A stretch of 64,000 nucleotides of DNA from Acidimicrobilacustris europaeus (lineage in GTDB: Bacteria; Actinomycetota; Acidimicrobiia; Acidimicrobiales; Acidimicrobilacustridaceae), in NCBI GenBank assembly GCA_965194515.1, contig OZ239146.1, positions 868,001 to 932,000 on the forward strand, in the 5' to 3' direction. Each line of letters starts with the position of its first letter. Position 1 is the first letter of the stretch. A program made the position numbers and the translations under genes. Under the pieces are notes generated by a model that saw nothing but the letters and a program-made list of their open reading frames with translations, ran no database searches and was not told where the DNA came from. Shown piece by piece: positions 1-8,878 of the stretch.

Positions 1-207
1 TCGATGGAACCGAAGCCTGAACTCTACGAGGCGTACCACGCCAAGCACCAAGCACTCATCAAGCAGATGGTGTGGTCACATCCAAGCATCACGCATACGC
101 ACTTCCGAAATGATGCTGGCGAAATTCACACCGTGAGCCCATTCCGACTCGTTGATTACTGGGCGTGGACCCGCGACATCACTATCGACGACTACGTGCT
201 TTCCTAA
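1..207 (+). CDS. C-terminal end of a flavin-containing (Baeyer-Villiger type) monooxygenase, 5' truncated by window edge
   Basis: The reading frame is open from base 1 to the TAA at 205-207, so only the last ~68 residues are visible. The tail (an RNDAGEI stretch followed by VDYWAWTRDITIDDYV) resembles the C-terminus of 4-hydroxyacetophenone-monooxygenase-like FMOs and aligns by eye with the tail of the complete paralogue encoded on the opposite strand (MQVNAPWETHDYYRMTSYPDPEAI). Such enzymes use FAD, NADPH and O2 to hydroxylate or Baeyer-Villiger-oxidise ketones. No cofactor motif lies in the visible part, so the call rests on this tail only. The ATG at 4-6 is an internal Met, not a start. 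A strong hairpin follows the stop. Confidence 0.6.
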   Translation, partial: SMEPKPELYEAYHAKHQALIKQMVWSHPSITHTHFRNDAGEIHTVSPFRLVDYWAWTRDITIDDYVLS

Positions 208-209
208 TG

Positions 210-249
210 CGTTGTTGGTTCGAAGCTTCGTGGCTTTGAACCAACAACG
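210..249. terminator. Perfect-stem hairpin between converging monooxygenase genes
   Basis: A 12-bp perfect stem (CGTTGTTGGTTC at 210-221, GAACCAACAACG at 238-249), extendable by about four pairs with one mismatch, sits in the 42-bp gap between two convergent stop codons. There is no clear T-run on either strand, so it may terminate both transcripts inefficiently or protect 3' ends. Confidence 0.7.
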
Positions 250-2127
250 TCATTCGAAAATGATCGCTTCGGGATCGGGGTACGACGTCATTCGGTAGTA
301 GTCGTGCGTTTCCCAAGGTGCGTTGACCTGCATACGTCCGTTCTGCACGTAGTAGTTCTTCTTTGCTGATGCTTCTTCGGTCACCATGATGAGCTTTTGA
401 GATTCGATAACAAGTTTGTCGTTGTAGTCGCGGAAGGCTTCATCGGTGACTTCAACGGTCTGCTTACCCTGCTCGATGATTCCGATGAGGCAACGTGCAA
501 CAAAGCCTGCCCACATTTGGTACCAAGCGGGAAGCGCAACGCCGCCAGAGACGGGCTGAGAGTTCGGCCCATAGAGGGTGAAAAGGTTCGGGAACCCTGG
601 AACCATCATCCCGACGTAGGCCATCGGCGATTCCTCTTCCCACTTTTCGTGGAGGTTCACACCATTGCGACCGAAGTACTCGGCCGGCCAGAGGTACTTG
701 ACGATGTCGAAACCAGTTGCGGAAACAACAACGTCAAGATCGTGGTGCACGCCGTCGGCTGTTTCGATGCCAGTGTCGGTGAAACGCACGATGTCTTCGG
801 TGACGAGATCGACATTGTCGCGAGTGAGAGCTCGGTACCAACCGTTGTCGACGATTGGTCGACGCACCATGGGGGCGTAGTCAGGAATCAACTTGTCAAT
901 GAGGTCCTGACGACCACCGGTTTCGGACTTGATGTAGTCAAGAAGCATGTTTCGAACAAAGTCGCTCTTGGCGGTGATCTGTCCACCGGTCTTCTCATAC
1001 TCCTCGTCGCGAATCAGGAAGTCCTTGTCGAAATCAAACAGGTGCATGATTGAAGTGATTCGGCACCAGTTCCAGTAACCGGGTACGGCGCTCGTGAGCC
1101 AACTGATCTCGGGTTCAACGTGCTTGCCGTACTTATCGCGTGGGCTGATCCACTGTGGTGTGCGTTGGAACATGGTGACGTGTTTGGACATCTCCGTAAC
1201 ACGACCAAGCAACTGCACGCCGGTCGATCCGTTACCGATCACCGCAACGCGTTTGTCGCTGAGGTCAATGCCTTCGGGCCATTGCGTGGGATGGATGACC
1301 GTGCCGCCAAAATTTTCAATTCCGGGGAAGTCGGGGAAGTTCGGGTTTGCGAAGAGACCCGCTGCGCTAACAATTGCGTTGACGTCTCGGGAAACGGTCG
1401 AACCGTCGCTCATCCGGAAGGTGACATGCCACAACTTGGTCGTGTCGTTGAATCGTGCTTCAACGAGATCGTGGCCAAACTTCACGTTTTCCAACACGCC
1501 GAACTTCTTGGCGATGTGGTGGAGATAACCCTTCACCTCGGGTCCGCGCGCGAAGTATTCGGTCCACGGGTACTCCTTTTCGAAACTGAACTCGTAGGAC
1601 GCACTCAATGTGTCGACGCGAATGTCGGGGTAGCGGTTGATGCTCCAGGTTCCGCCTAGTTCATCGCGACGCTCATACACGGTGAATTCAATTCCGAGTT
1701 GTGCCAACTGCACGCCAGTGGCGATGCCGTTGAATCCTCCACCGATGATGGCGACGTGGAAGCCCTCGGGTGCCGTGGCCTCGGGACTCGACCATTCAGC
1801 GAATCCTGGGAAGTCCTCGAATGACAGAACCATCTTGCGCAGTTCGAAGTCGCCTGGAGAGGTGGGCTTGCCCAGGACCATGTCGAGCATCAAGTTGATC
1901 TCGTCATCAGACGGGACTCGGAGTGTCCACGACGCGAGATCACTCTCGATGAGTTCGACGCAGCGTTCCCTGAGACGGGTCTTGTCGTCCTCGCTCAGGG
2001 TTGCGACCGGGCCCAGACGACCAATTTCCTCATCGCCGGTGGCCTGAAAGATCGAGATACGAAGTGCCGCGAGATCGGAATACTCGACTGCCCGACGGAT
2101 GTAATCGGTATCGATTATGTCGCCCAT
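250..2127 (-). CDS. FAD-dependent Baeyer-Villiger/4-hydroxyacetophenone-monooxygenase-like oxygenase
   Basis: A 625-aa protein predicted to oxygenate ketones with FAD, NADPH and O2. An N-terminal extension of about 120 residues precedes the FAD Rossmann motif GGGFNG (129-134), as in HapE-type enzymes. A BVMO fingerprint variant, FGGTVIHPTQWP (273-284), carries HP where HT is usual. The NADPH Rossmann motif GNGSTG lies near 298-303. A longer reading frame exists to 2160, but the ATG at 2127 is preferred because GGGGGA lies at 2134-2139, six bases upstream. The gene stands alone, convergent with a paralogue fragment and divergent from the NTF2-like gene. The substrate cannot be told from sequence. 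Confidence 0.88.
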   Translation of the reverse strand: MGDIIDTDYIRRAVEYSDLAALRISIFQATGDEEIGRLGPVATLSEDDKTRLRERCVELIESDLASWTLRVPSDDEINLMLDMVLGKPTSPGDFELRKMVLSFEDFPGFAEWSSPEATAPEGFHVAIIGGGFNGIATGVQLAQLGIEFTVYERRDELGGTWSINRYPDIRVDTLSASYEFSFEKEYPWTEYFARGPEVKGYLHHIAKKFGVLENVKFGHDLVEARFNDTTKLWHVTFRMSDGSTVSRDVNAIVSAAGLFANPNFPDFPGIENFGGTVIHPTQWPEGIDLSDKRVAVIGNGSTGVQLLGRVTEMSKHVTMFQRTPQWISPRDKYGKHVEPEISWLTSAVPGYWNWCRITSIMHLFDFDKDFLIRDEEYEKTGGQITAKSDFVRNMLLDYIKSETGGRQDLIDKLIPDYAPMVRRPIVDNGWYRALTRDNVDLVTEDIVRFTDTGIETADGVHHDLDVVVSATGFDIVKYLWPAEYFGRNGVNLHEKWEEESPMAYVGMMVPGFPNLFTLYGPNSQPVSGGVALPAWYQMWAGFVARCLIGIIEQGKQTVEVTDEAFRDYNDKLVIESQKLIMVTEEASAKKNYYVQNGRMQVNAPWETHDYYRMTSYPDPEAIIFE

Positions 2128-2243
2128 GGAAATTCCCCCTGCAAGTAGTGCTCTCGACAACGAAATGTCGCGTCGTCAGATTGTCAGAAATCGAAGCGTT
2201 GCGTCGCCACGTCCGTTTGGCCGCCGACTCATGAGTGGCGACT

Positions 2244-2280
2244 TTTCGCAATAGCGATGAGTCGCTCGTCGATTTCGCAA
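2244..2280. repeat. Direct repeats TTTCGCAA in a divergent intergenic region
   Basis: TTTCGCAA occurs at 2244-2251 and 2273-2280, 29 bp apart (about three helical turns), each followed by a similar AGC/GAT sequence. Between them is an inverted repeat AGCGA-N4-TCGCT (2253-2266), and a perfect palindrome ACTCATGAGT lies at 2227-2236. This is the only non-coding stretch between the divergent FMO and NTF2-like genes, so it could hold operators for one or both. Confidence 0.4.
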
Positions 2281-2324
2281 AGCCGATAGTGTGAGCCCAC
2301 CAGTCGGGGGACGAGGGGGATGAT

Positions 2325-2786
2325 GTGGAGAACGCTTCGCCAGAGTTGAAGGCGGTCCTTGAGCGCTACTTGGCGTTCCGCGCCGAGGTTGACGAGGGCA
2401 AGCGCCCTTGGGTCGACCTCACACAGTTTTTCACCGATGATGCGGTGTTCATTGATCCGGCGTGGGGTCGAGTGGAAGGCATCGACGCCATTCGGGAGTT
2501 CCTCCTCGACTCCATGACAGGAATCGAAGAGTGGAGGTTCCCCGTCGACGGGGTGTTTGTCAACGGCGAGGAAGTCATTATCAAGTACCGGCAGGTCTTT
2601 CCCGATGGACGCCAACAGTCTGCGTACACGACCCTTCTCTACGCCGGCGACGGCAAGTTTCGCTATGAGGAAGACCTTCTCAACATGGTTCATGTTTTCG
2701 AGGACCTCACTGCTTCAGGTTGGGTTGCCCCTGCCGGGATGAAGATGCCCCCGCGTCAAGCAAACCGCGACTTTTCTCGTCCGTAG
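2325..2786 (+). CDS. NTF2/SnoaL-like protein
   Basis: A 153-aa single-domain protein of the cone-shaped NTF2/SnoaL fold. Characteristic stretches are WVDLTQFFTDDAVFIDP near the N-terminus, a following GIDAIREFL helix, and GKFRYEEDLLNM in the last strand. Family members include ketosteroid isomerase, SnoaL cyclases, dehydratases and limonene-epoxide-hydrolase relatives, so the exact reaction is open. The start is GTG at 2325, four bases after GGGGGA (2315-2320); the ATG at 2322 is out of frame. The next gene begins 32 bp downstream with its own Shine-Dalgarno and is of the same fold, so the two are probably co-transcribed. Confidence 0.75.
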   Translation: MENASPELKAVLERYLAFRAEVDEGKRPWVDLTQFFTDDAVFIDPAWGRVEGIDAIREFLLDSMTGIEEWRFPVDGVFVNGEEVIIKYRQVFPDGRQQSAYTTLLYAGDGKFRYEEDLLNMVHVFEDLTASGWVAPAGMKMPPRQANRDFSRP

Positions 2787-2818
2787 TTCACCAAGATTTC
2801 GTACCTAAGGAGATTTCA

Positions 2819-3745
2819 ATGACGACGTACCCTCGTGAAGAAATTGAAGCTGCATTCGCTGAGTTCCGGCGCCGTGGCATCGAGACCCACGATTGGGCCG
2901 GATGGGCGCAACTGTTTACCGAGGATGCTCTCTACGAAGAGCACAATCTCGGGGTGTTCAACGGTCGGGCCGCTATCGAGGAATGGATCGTCGAGTGCAT
3001 GGCGGAGTATCCGACCATGACGCTTTGGATCGATTGGTACATGATCGAAGGCAACCGGATCAGCTTCTACATCTGGAACAACCTTCCCGACCCCACCGGA
3101 ACCGGACGACGCTTCGGATTCCCGAACACCACAATTCTCGAATATGCCGGAAATGGGAAGTTCAGCTTCGAGGGGGATTACTACAACCCAGAAGATGCTG
3201 GTCGAGTGTTTGTGGATTGGATCAGGGCCGGTGGAACTCGCGAGACGCCTCAGGATTGGTCGCTCGAAGGCATCGAAGATTGGGCGCCGGCGGTTCCTGA
3301 GCCCGCCTTCCCTCGTGAGGAAATCGAGCAAGAGTTCGAGAACTACCGCAAGCGTGGTGAGATTGCGGTGGCAACAGGCGACTGGAACCAGTGGGCTGAT
3401 CAGTTCACCGATGACGCTCACTATCGCGAACATCACTATGGCTATTTCAAGAGCCAGAAAGAGATCCGCGACTGGATCAATGGCGTGATGCAGCCATTCC
3501 CAACGATGGAATTTCCGGTGTCATACAAGTTCATCGAAGGCAACCGGATCAGCGCGTTGATTCCGAACATTCTTCCTGCGCCCGACGGCGACGACGGCTA
3601 CTACGGCTTCGACGTCAACACGATCCTCCACTACGCCGGTAATGGAAAGTGGAGCTACGAGGAAGATGTGTATTCGCCAGCCGAAGCCGGCGAAGTTATT
3701 GGCCGATGGATCGCTGCCGGTGGCGTGATCCCGAAAGGCGAGTAG
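2819..3745 (+). CDS. Tandem-duplicated NTF2/SnoaL-like fusion protein
   Basis: A 308-aa protein made of two homologous NTF2-like domains. Each half opens with YPREEIE or FPREEIE and repeats a D-W/D-ALYEEHN or D-AHYREHH strand, IEGNRIS, AGNGK(F/W)S(F/Y)E and a final W-I-AGG. The first domain spans roughly residues 1-145 and the second 160-305. The start is set by an excellent Shine-Dalgarno (TAAGGAGAT) ahead of ATG 2819, although the frame is open from 2720. Each half closely resembles the single-domain protein at 30127-30558. The fusion probably fixes a pseudo-dimer, since NTF2 proteins normally dimerise. Function is unknown; isomerase, dehydratase or hydrolase are all possible. It is convergent with the KstD-like gene 4 bp away. 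Confidence 0.8.
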   Translation: MTTYPREEIEAAFAEFRRRGIETHDWAGWAQLFTEDALYEEHNLGVFNGRAAIEEWIVECMAEYPTMTLWIDWYMIEGNRISFYIWNNLPDPTGTGRRFGFPNTTILEYAGNGKFSFEGDYYNPEDAGRVFVDWIRAGGTRETPQDWSLEGIEDWAPAVPEPAFPREEIEQEFENYRKRGEIAVATGDWNQWADQFTDDAHYREHHYGYFKSQKEIRDWINGVMQPFPTMEFPVSYKFIEGNRISALIPNILPAPDGDDGYYGFDVNTILHYAGNGKWSYEEDVYSPAEAGEVIGRWIAAGGVIPKGE

Positions 3746-3749
3746 GTCC

Positions 3750-5378
3750 TTAGATGTCGCGTGCCGGTCGGGATCCTGCGTGGATCCCGGCTCGGTACCC
3801 GAACACGGTGCCGTTGCCGATCGTGCCGCCGCCACTCGGGTAGGCCCAACCAAAGACATTCGCCGCTGTATTTCCCGCGGCGTAGAGACCGTCGATCACA
3901 CCGCCACCTTGACGACGCACTTCGGCGTCTTTGCTGATCATCGGCCCACCGTTTGTGCCGAGCATGCCCGGGTAAATGCGAACGGCATAGAACGGTCCTT
4001 CGGTGAGCGGCTTGACTGCGCCAGGACCCATCAGGCCTTTGCGGTGCCGTTCGAAGTCGGGATCCTCGCCGTTCGCCGCGTTGTCGTTGAATCGTTCAAC
4101 AGTGGACACGAGAGCATTCGGGTCGATGTCAATGAGCGAAGCCAATTCGGCGATGGTGTCGGCCTTGATTGCCCATTCTGGGTCTGGTTCGCCGGGGAGC
4201 ATCGACAGCACGCGTACCTTTGAGCGCACAGCGTTGTCGAAGATTTGCCAGCATGGTCCCGCGTTCGGGAACTCGTGATTGTTGTTGTCGAAGACCCCGA
4301 ATGCTTTCGGGAAATCGTTGTAGGGGAGTGCCTCGTTAGCAAAGCGCTTGCCCCTTTGGTTCACCACCATCGAGGACGGTTCTCCGCGGCCCCATTCGAA
4401 CTGCGGAACCATTTCACCGTTGCGAGTGATGTCAGGGTCGAACATCACAGGAGTTCCCCAGTACGAGGTGGTGTTGCCGAGTTGGGCTCCGGCCTTCATC
4501 GCCATGTTGAGTCCATCGCCGGTGTTTCCGCCCGGGCTTAGTGGCTTTACGTCGTAACCGAGGTGCGTCATGACCATGTCTCGGTTCCATTCGAAACCGC
4601 CACATGCCAGGACGATTCCCTTTCGGGCACCAACCCGTGTGCGTTCGCCTTCGTGTTCGACGACGACACCGACAGCAGAAGCAGATTCATCGGTGATGAG
4701 ATCTTTGGCTGGCGACGACAACCAAATGTCGACGCCGCGGTCAAGGAGGCCTTCAAGAAGTGCGGCGATAAGGGCGGCGCCCTTTGGCCGGACGTCCTCG
4801 GCTTCGCGGCGAGCAAGTTCCGCTTCGATCTCTGGTGTGCGCGGCATGAAGTCTTCAGTCAGCGTTGTTGCGGCGCCGAGGGACATGAGCGTGCCGCGCT
4901 TGACGATCTTGTCTTTCCACTCGGGGAGACGTTCGCCAACGGGGTACGGGTTGGCTTCGACGGTACGACCCGGTCGGGGAAGGTGTCCTTCCCATCCCCA
5001 CGGTGTGTAGTAGTCGGGCAGTGGTTGAATATGAAACGTGGCCGGCGTGTGTTCGACGAGGTATTTGAGCATCTCCGGTGCGGTGTCAACGAACACCTCG
5101 AGTAGCGCTGGGTCGGGTGCTCGTCCGTCGCAGACACGCTCGATGTAGGTAAGCGCAGCCTCTTTGGAATCGGGGATCCCCGCTTCGGCCATTACATGGT
5201 TATTAGGAAGCCAGATTCCCCCGCCTGAAACTGCGGTGGTTCCGCCCAGCAGTTCGTCCTTCTCGACGACCAGAACCTTTGCGCCCTCATCTGCGGCCAT
5301 CGTCGCCGCTACGAGAGCGGCGCCACCGGACCCAACGATGACGACATCGACGATTTGATCCCAGTCGGCAGCTGACAT
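3750..5378 (-). CDS. FAD-binding 3-ketosteroid-dehydrogenase (KstD)-like flavoprotein
   Basis: A 542-aa flavoprotein of the fumarate reductase/KstD family. The N-terminus carries GSGGAA (16-21) followed by an acidic residue in VVEKDELLGGT and GGTTAVSGGGIWLPNN. The C-terminus has GLYAAGNTAA and AYPSGGGTIGNG, where the Tyr sits at the position of the catalytic Tyr near the end of KstD enzymes. A PDYY motif near residue 135 resembles the other active-site region. It would desaturate a cyclic ketone next to the carbonyl. An alternative TTG start at 5456 would leave only 26 bp to the divergent gene; ATG 5378 gives the usual short lead before the Rossmann motif. Steroid substrate is an inference; other ketones are possible. 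Confidence 0.8.
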   Translation of the reverse strand: MSAADWDQIVDVVIVGSGGAALVAATMAADEGAKVLVVEKDELLGGTTAVSGGGIWLPNNHVMAEAGIPDSKEAALTYIERVCDGRAPDPALLEVFVDTAPEMLKYLVEHTPATFHIQPLPDYYTPWGWEGHLPRPGRTVEANPYPVGERLPEWKDKIVKRGTLMSLGAATTLTEDFMPRTPEIEAELARREAEDVRPKGAALIAALLEGLLDRGVDIWLSSPAKDLITDESASAVGVVVEHEGERTRVGARKGIVLACGGFEWNRDMVMTHLGYDVKPLSPGGNTGDGLNMAMKAGAQLGNTTSYWGTPVMFDPDITRNGEMVPQFEWGRGEPSSMVVNQRGKRFANEALPYNDFPKAFGVFDNNNHEFPNAGPCWQIFDNAVRSKVRVLSMLPGEPDPEWAIKADTIAELASLIDIDPNALVSTVERFNDNAANGEDPDFERHRKGLMGPGAVKPLTEGPFYAVRIYPGMLGTNGGPMISKDAEVRRQGGGVIDGLYAAGNTAANVFGWAYPSGGGTIGNGTVFGYRAGIHAGSRPARDI

Positions 5379-5470
5379 TGGCTTCTCCCAGTCCTCAGGG
5401 GCTGGCCGCCCCGGCGCCAACGGAGGGTAGTTCTGGTTCAGGAGTCGTGCGCTCAAAGGTCGCGCAGGCC

Positions 5471-5476
5471 TAGGGT
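5471..5476 (+). promoter_or_regulatory. Putative -10 box of a leaderless promoter (TAGGGT)
   Basis: TAGGGT ends six bases before ATG 5483, which would put transcription initiation at or next to the start codon. There is no Shine-Dalgarno between. Confidence 0.5.
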
Positions 5477-5482
5477 CACAAG

Positions 5483-7216
5483 ATGTTCGATTTAAAAATC
5501 ATCAACGGAACCATTGTCGATGGCACTGGCTCGCCAAGTTATGTCGGTGACATCGCCATCAAGGATGGCGTCATTGTTGAAATCGGAAGTGCTGTCGGTG
5601 GTGACGCTCGCGAAACGATCGATGCAACGGGACTGATTGTTTCGCCAGGCTTCGTTGATATCCACACTCATTACGACGGGCAGGCAACTTGGGATCCCGT
5701 TCTTGATCCTTCTGCAAGTCACGGCGTGACAACCGTCGTTGTCGGTAACTGCGGCGTTGGGTTCGCCCCGGTTCGCCCCGGTAAAGAGGAGTGGCTCGTC
5801 GAACTGATGGAGGGTGTCGAAGACATCCCGGGGACGGCGCTTCATGAAGGCATCGAGTGGTCATGGGAGACATTTCCTCAGTACCTCGACGCCCTCGCCG
5901 CTCGTGAGTACTCCATGGATCTCGCAGCGTTCCTCCCGCATGCTCCACTGCGCGTCTACGTAATGGGAGATCGAGGCGCGCTCGATGTCGAACCGACGGA
6001 AAACGAAATTTCCGAGATGGCTTCGCATGTCCGAGCATCGATTGAAGCGGGAGCGATTGGTGTTTCAACGTCACGATCGCTGAACCATCGCACGCTTGAT
6101 GGCGAACTCGTTCCTGGAACATTCGCAAATTCGACCGAACTTGTCGCTCTTGCTCAAGCAATGGTCGACGCTGGCGGCGGACTCTTTGAAGCAGTTCCAA
6201 CTGGTGAAACTGGCGAAGATTACGAAACCATCTTGAACGAGATTGCCCTATTGGCTGAGGTATCGAAGCGGACAGGTGCTCCGGTTACGTTTCTGATGAT
6301 TCAGTCCATGGGTGCTCCAGACCTATGGAAAGAACAGTTGTCAGCGGTTGCGAAAGCCAACGCTGAAGGTGCACAACTTGTGCCGCAGGTTGCTGGTCGT
6401 CCGGGTGGAATGTTGATCGGGGTTGCGACTTACCACGGCCTTATGCGTAGGCCGACATTCCGACGTCTTGAGTCAGAACTTTCCTACGAAGCACTTCTGA
6501 GCGAATTGCAAAAGCCAGAGGTGAAAGCTGCGATTCTCGCCGAAGAGAATCTGCCCGAAGATCCGAACCGCCAGTATGAGTCAATCGCCGACAACATGGC
6601 CTACATGTTCGAGAGACTTTTTGTTCTGGGGGATCCGCCCGATTACGAGCCCACTCGAGATCGTTCGATTGCCGGAATCGCTGAGGCGACTGGCAAGGAC
6701 ACTTGGGAGGTTCTTTACGACTCAATCGCCGGCGGCGCACTTCTTCTTGGTGCGTTCACCAACTACGCGAATGGCTCACAGGACCATCTCGCCGTCATGC
6801 TCGAGAATCCGGACACGGTCCTTGGGCTTTCTGACGGGGGGGCTCATGTCCGGTTTATCTGCGATGCGTCCCTGCCGACGTACATGCTTACGCACTGGAC
6901 GCGAGATCGAACTCGCGGAGATCGACTCTCACTCGAATCAATCGTCCGGAAGCAAACGGCGCTCACGGCAGAGGTTGTTGGTCTCACCGACCGAGGCACC
7001 CTCGAAGTAGGAAAGAAGGCCGATGTCAACGTGATTGATCTCGACCACCTGGCACTTCGTCCGCCCCATCCAGCTGAAGATTTGCCTGCGGGTGGCCGTC
7101 GAATACTTCAAAATGCCTCGGGATACGTCGCAACAATTGTTAGTGGCGTGGTCACCCGCCGAGACGATTCCGATACGGGTGCTCGTCCCGGTCGCCTCGT
7201 TCGCGCTTCGCACTAA
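5483..7216 (+). CDS. D-aminoacylase-like metal-dependent amidohydrolase
   Basis: A 577-aa amidohydrolase with the composite N-terminal beta-sandwich (NGTIVDGTG) and the first metal motif HTHYDGQ near residue 60. It also has the NC of GNCGVGFAPV, equivalent to the metal-bridging Cys of D-aminoacylase, and the late Asp in GLSDGGAHV. The regions that supply the two further metal-binding His in true D-aminoacylases read FEAVPTG and FLMIQ here, so the chemistry is probably not classical N-acyl-D-amino-acid deacylation. The closest relative in the window is at 58925-60676, with matching HTH, NCGVGFAP, LMEGVEDIPG and a near-identical DDxDTGARPGRLVR tail. An SDR follows after 11 bp and is probably co-transcribed. 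Confidence 0.8.
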   Translation: MFDLKIINGTIVDGTGSPSYVGDIAIKDGVIVEIGSAVGGDARETIDATGLIVSPGFVDIHTHYDGQATWDPVLDPSASHGVTTVVVGNCGVGFAPVRPGKEEWLVELMEGVEDIPGTALHEGIEWSWETFPQYLDALAAREYSMDLAAFLPHAPLRVYVMGDRGALDVEPTENEISEMASHVRASIEAGAIGVSTSRSLNHRTLDGELVPGTFANSTELVALAQAMVDAGGGLFEAVPTGETGEDYETILNEIALLAEVSKRTGAPVTFLMIQSMGAPDLWKEQLSAVAKANAEGAQLVPQVAGRPGGMLIGVATYHGLMRRPTFRRLESELSYEALLSELQKPEVKAAILAEENLPEDPNRQYESIADNMAYMFERLFVLGDPPDYEPTRDRSIAGIAEATGKDTWEVLYDSIAGGALLLGAFTNYANGSQDHLAVMLENPDTVLGLSDGGAHVRFICDASLPTYMLTHWTRDRTRGDRLSLESIVRKQTALTAEVVGLTDRGTLEVGKKADVNVIDLDHLALRPPHPAEDLPAGGRRILQNASGYVATIVSGVVTRRDDSDTGARPGRLVRASH

Positions 7217-7227
7217 GACAACCGTCG

Positions 7228-8031
7228 ATGGACTTAGGACTCTCTGGTCGCGTCGCTCTCGTTACAGGTTCCTGGCGAGGAACGGGCGCCGGAACTGCTC
7301 GCGTGCTGGCGTCTGAGGGCGCCACAGTTTTGGTTCATGGGTTCGAAACCGGAGCCTGCGCTGAAACCATCGATTCGATTCGATCGAACGGAGGAATCGC
7401 CCACGAAGTTGTCGGCGATATCCGCACCGATGACGGCACGAGCCAACTTCGAGCAGAAGTGGAACGTGTATCGAGTCGGGTCGACATCGTGGTGAATAAC
7501 TACGGCGTTGCCGAAGGGAGCGACTGGCCCCTCAGTGATGCTGCGTCGTGGCATTCGAGTTACGACACAAACGTCGTCAGTGCAATCCGGGTGACGAATG
7601 AATTCGTTGGCGGTATGCGTTCGAATGGTTGGGGGCGAATCGTTTTCGTCTCGACAGTTGGAGCAACCCGTCCAGGTGAGCGCATTCCCGAGTACTACGC
7701 CGCGAAAGGTGCTCTGCCATCGATCGCTGTGAGCTTGGCGAAGCATCTAGCGACTACCGGTATCACCGTGAACTGTGTGAGTCCGGGGATGATCGCAACA
7801 CCAGAAGTGGTCGAACTGCTCACGAAACGAGCGGAGCGCAAGGGCATCGCTTCGGACTGGGCGTCGGTAGAAAAGTTCGCGCTTGAAACGGGTATGGCAA
7901 ATCCATCAGGTCACATATCGACACCTGAAGATGTCGGACGTTTCATCGCCTTTGTCGTCAGTGAACCAGCGTGGCATCTGAATGGAGCACATTTGCGGTT
8001 CGACGGCGGCGCAGCTGATGCGGTGACCTGA
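7228..8031 (+). CDS. Short-chain dehydrogenase/reductase
   Basis: A 267-aa SDR. The nucleotide-binding motif is TGSWRGTG (residues 14-21), a slightly unusual form of TGxxxGxG. NNYGVA stands in place of NNAG. The active site is Ser in FVSTVGA plus YYAAK (Tyr-x3-Lys), followed by the usual VNCVSPGMIATP. It would oxidise or reduce an alcohol/ketone with NAD(P). It starts 11 bp after the amidohydrolase stop, suggesting one operon. Its TGA abuts the stop codon of the convergent hemolysin III gene with no base between. Confidence 0.85.
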   Translation: MDLGLSGRVALVTGSWRGTGAGTARVLASEGATVLVHGFETGACAETIDSIRSNGGIAHEVVGDIRTDDGTSQLRAEVERVSSRVDIVVNNYGVAEGSDWPLSDAASWHSSYDTNVVSAIRVTNEFVGGMRSNGWGRIVFVSTVGATRPGERIPEYYAAKGALPSIAVSLAKHLATTGITVNCVSPGMIATPEVVELLTKRAERKGIASDWASVEKFALETGMANPSGHISTPEDVGRFIAFVVSEPAWHLNGAHLRFDGGAADAVT

Positions 8032-8817
8032 TTAACGGCTGCGTCGAAGAATGCGCCAAATCGCGAGGTAGTGACTCACAACGCCGAGAACTACGGCGGC
8101 ATGAAAGATTTCATGGAATCCAAACTTTTTCGGCCAAGGGTTTGGACGTTGCGCAGCGAAGACGGCGGCGCCGCCAAGGTAGGCCGCACCTCCAGCAACG
8201 AGTCCGACAAGTGCAGGCTTGCCCCCAACTCGAACCACCGACGGAGCGAGGACGACCCCGGCCACGCCTAGGACTGGGTAAAACCACGAACCTGCCCGTT
8301 GGCTTTCGTTAAGCCGGATTACTTTCGATCCGGCGGCTACGCCCGCGGCGGACCACACTGCGGCCAGCACGATCTTTGCGTGTTTGGGTGGGAGCGTCGC
8401 GACGGCGATAGGGGTCCAGGTGCCGGCGATCATTACGTAAATCATCGAGTGATCGATACGGCGCAAGACGCTCGCCATCTTTCGACTCTTGGTGAGCCGG
8501 TGATACGCGCCCGATGCGCTGAACATCGCGCAGATACCAAGTCCGTAGACCCCTGCGGCAACTCGATTTCGCCCGGGCTTCGCGTTCAAGATCATGGCAA
8601 CTGCAGCGGGTGGGGCAATCACAGCCGAAATCGCGTGGAGCTTTCCACGATATTTTGGCCGGGCGTCCCAGCTGACTCGCCAAATCAACTCATCGAGTGC
8701 AGAAAATGGTCGCGAGGCGAAGTTGGCGGCGGAGTCTTCCTGATCTGAGGTTGGAAGCGTCTCATCCACATCCCGATCGTACCGTTCGCGGATTCGCTTC
8801 CACCTTGTTGTCGCCAA
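8032..8817 (-). CDS. Hemolysin III family (PAQR-like) membrane protein
   Basis: A 261-aa integral membrane protein. After a hydrophilic N-terminus of about 65 residues come about seven hydrophobic segments. The family's conserved metal-site motifs are present: SASGAYHR, RRIDHSMIYVMIAGTWTP and a final FHEIFHAAVVLGVVSH, with the Ser, Asp and His residues typical of the hydrolase-like zinc site of the PAQR/HlyIII superfamily. Family members are predicted membrane amidases or receptors; haemolytic activity should not be assumed. The start is TTG at 8817, as no ATG lies before the first membrane segment. The long soluble N-terminus is unusual compared with ~210-aa bacterial relatives. Confidence 0.85.
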   Translation of the reverse strand: MATTRWKRIRERYDRDVDETLPTSDQEDSAANFASRPFSALDELIWRVSWDARPKYRGKLHAISAVIAPPAAVAMILNAKPGRNRVAAGVYGLGICAMFSASGAYHRLTKSRKMASVLRRIDHSMIYVMIAGTWTPIAVATLPPKHAKIVLAAVWSAAGVAAGSKVIRLNESQRAGSWFYPVLGVAGVVLAPSVVRVGGKPALVGLVAGGAAYLGGAAVFAAQRPNPWPKKFGFHEIFHAAVVLGVVSHYLAIWRILRRSR

Positions 8818-8878
8818 GGAGGGCTTCCTTAGCGTCAGCGTGTCGGCGCGCCCTGCTGACCTCGGTCAGAATGCAGGC

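Noticed and set aside
397..1053. Long open frame on the + strand opposite the FMO gene (218 codons)
   Set aside because: It is the antisense shadow of a gene with clear cofactor motifs and has no recognisable domain; similar long shadows occur opposite many genes here.
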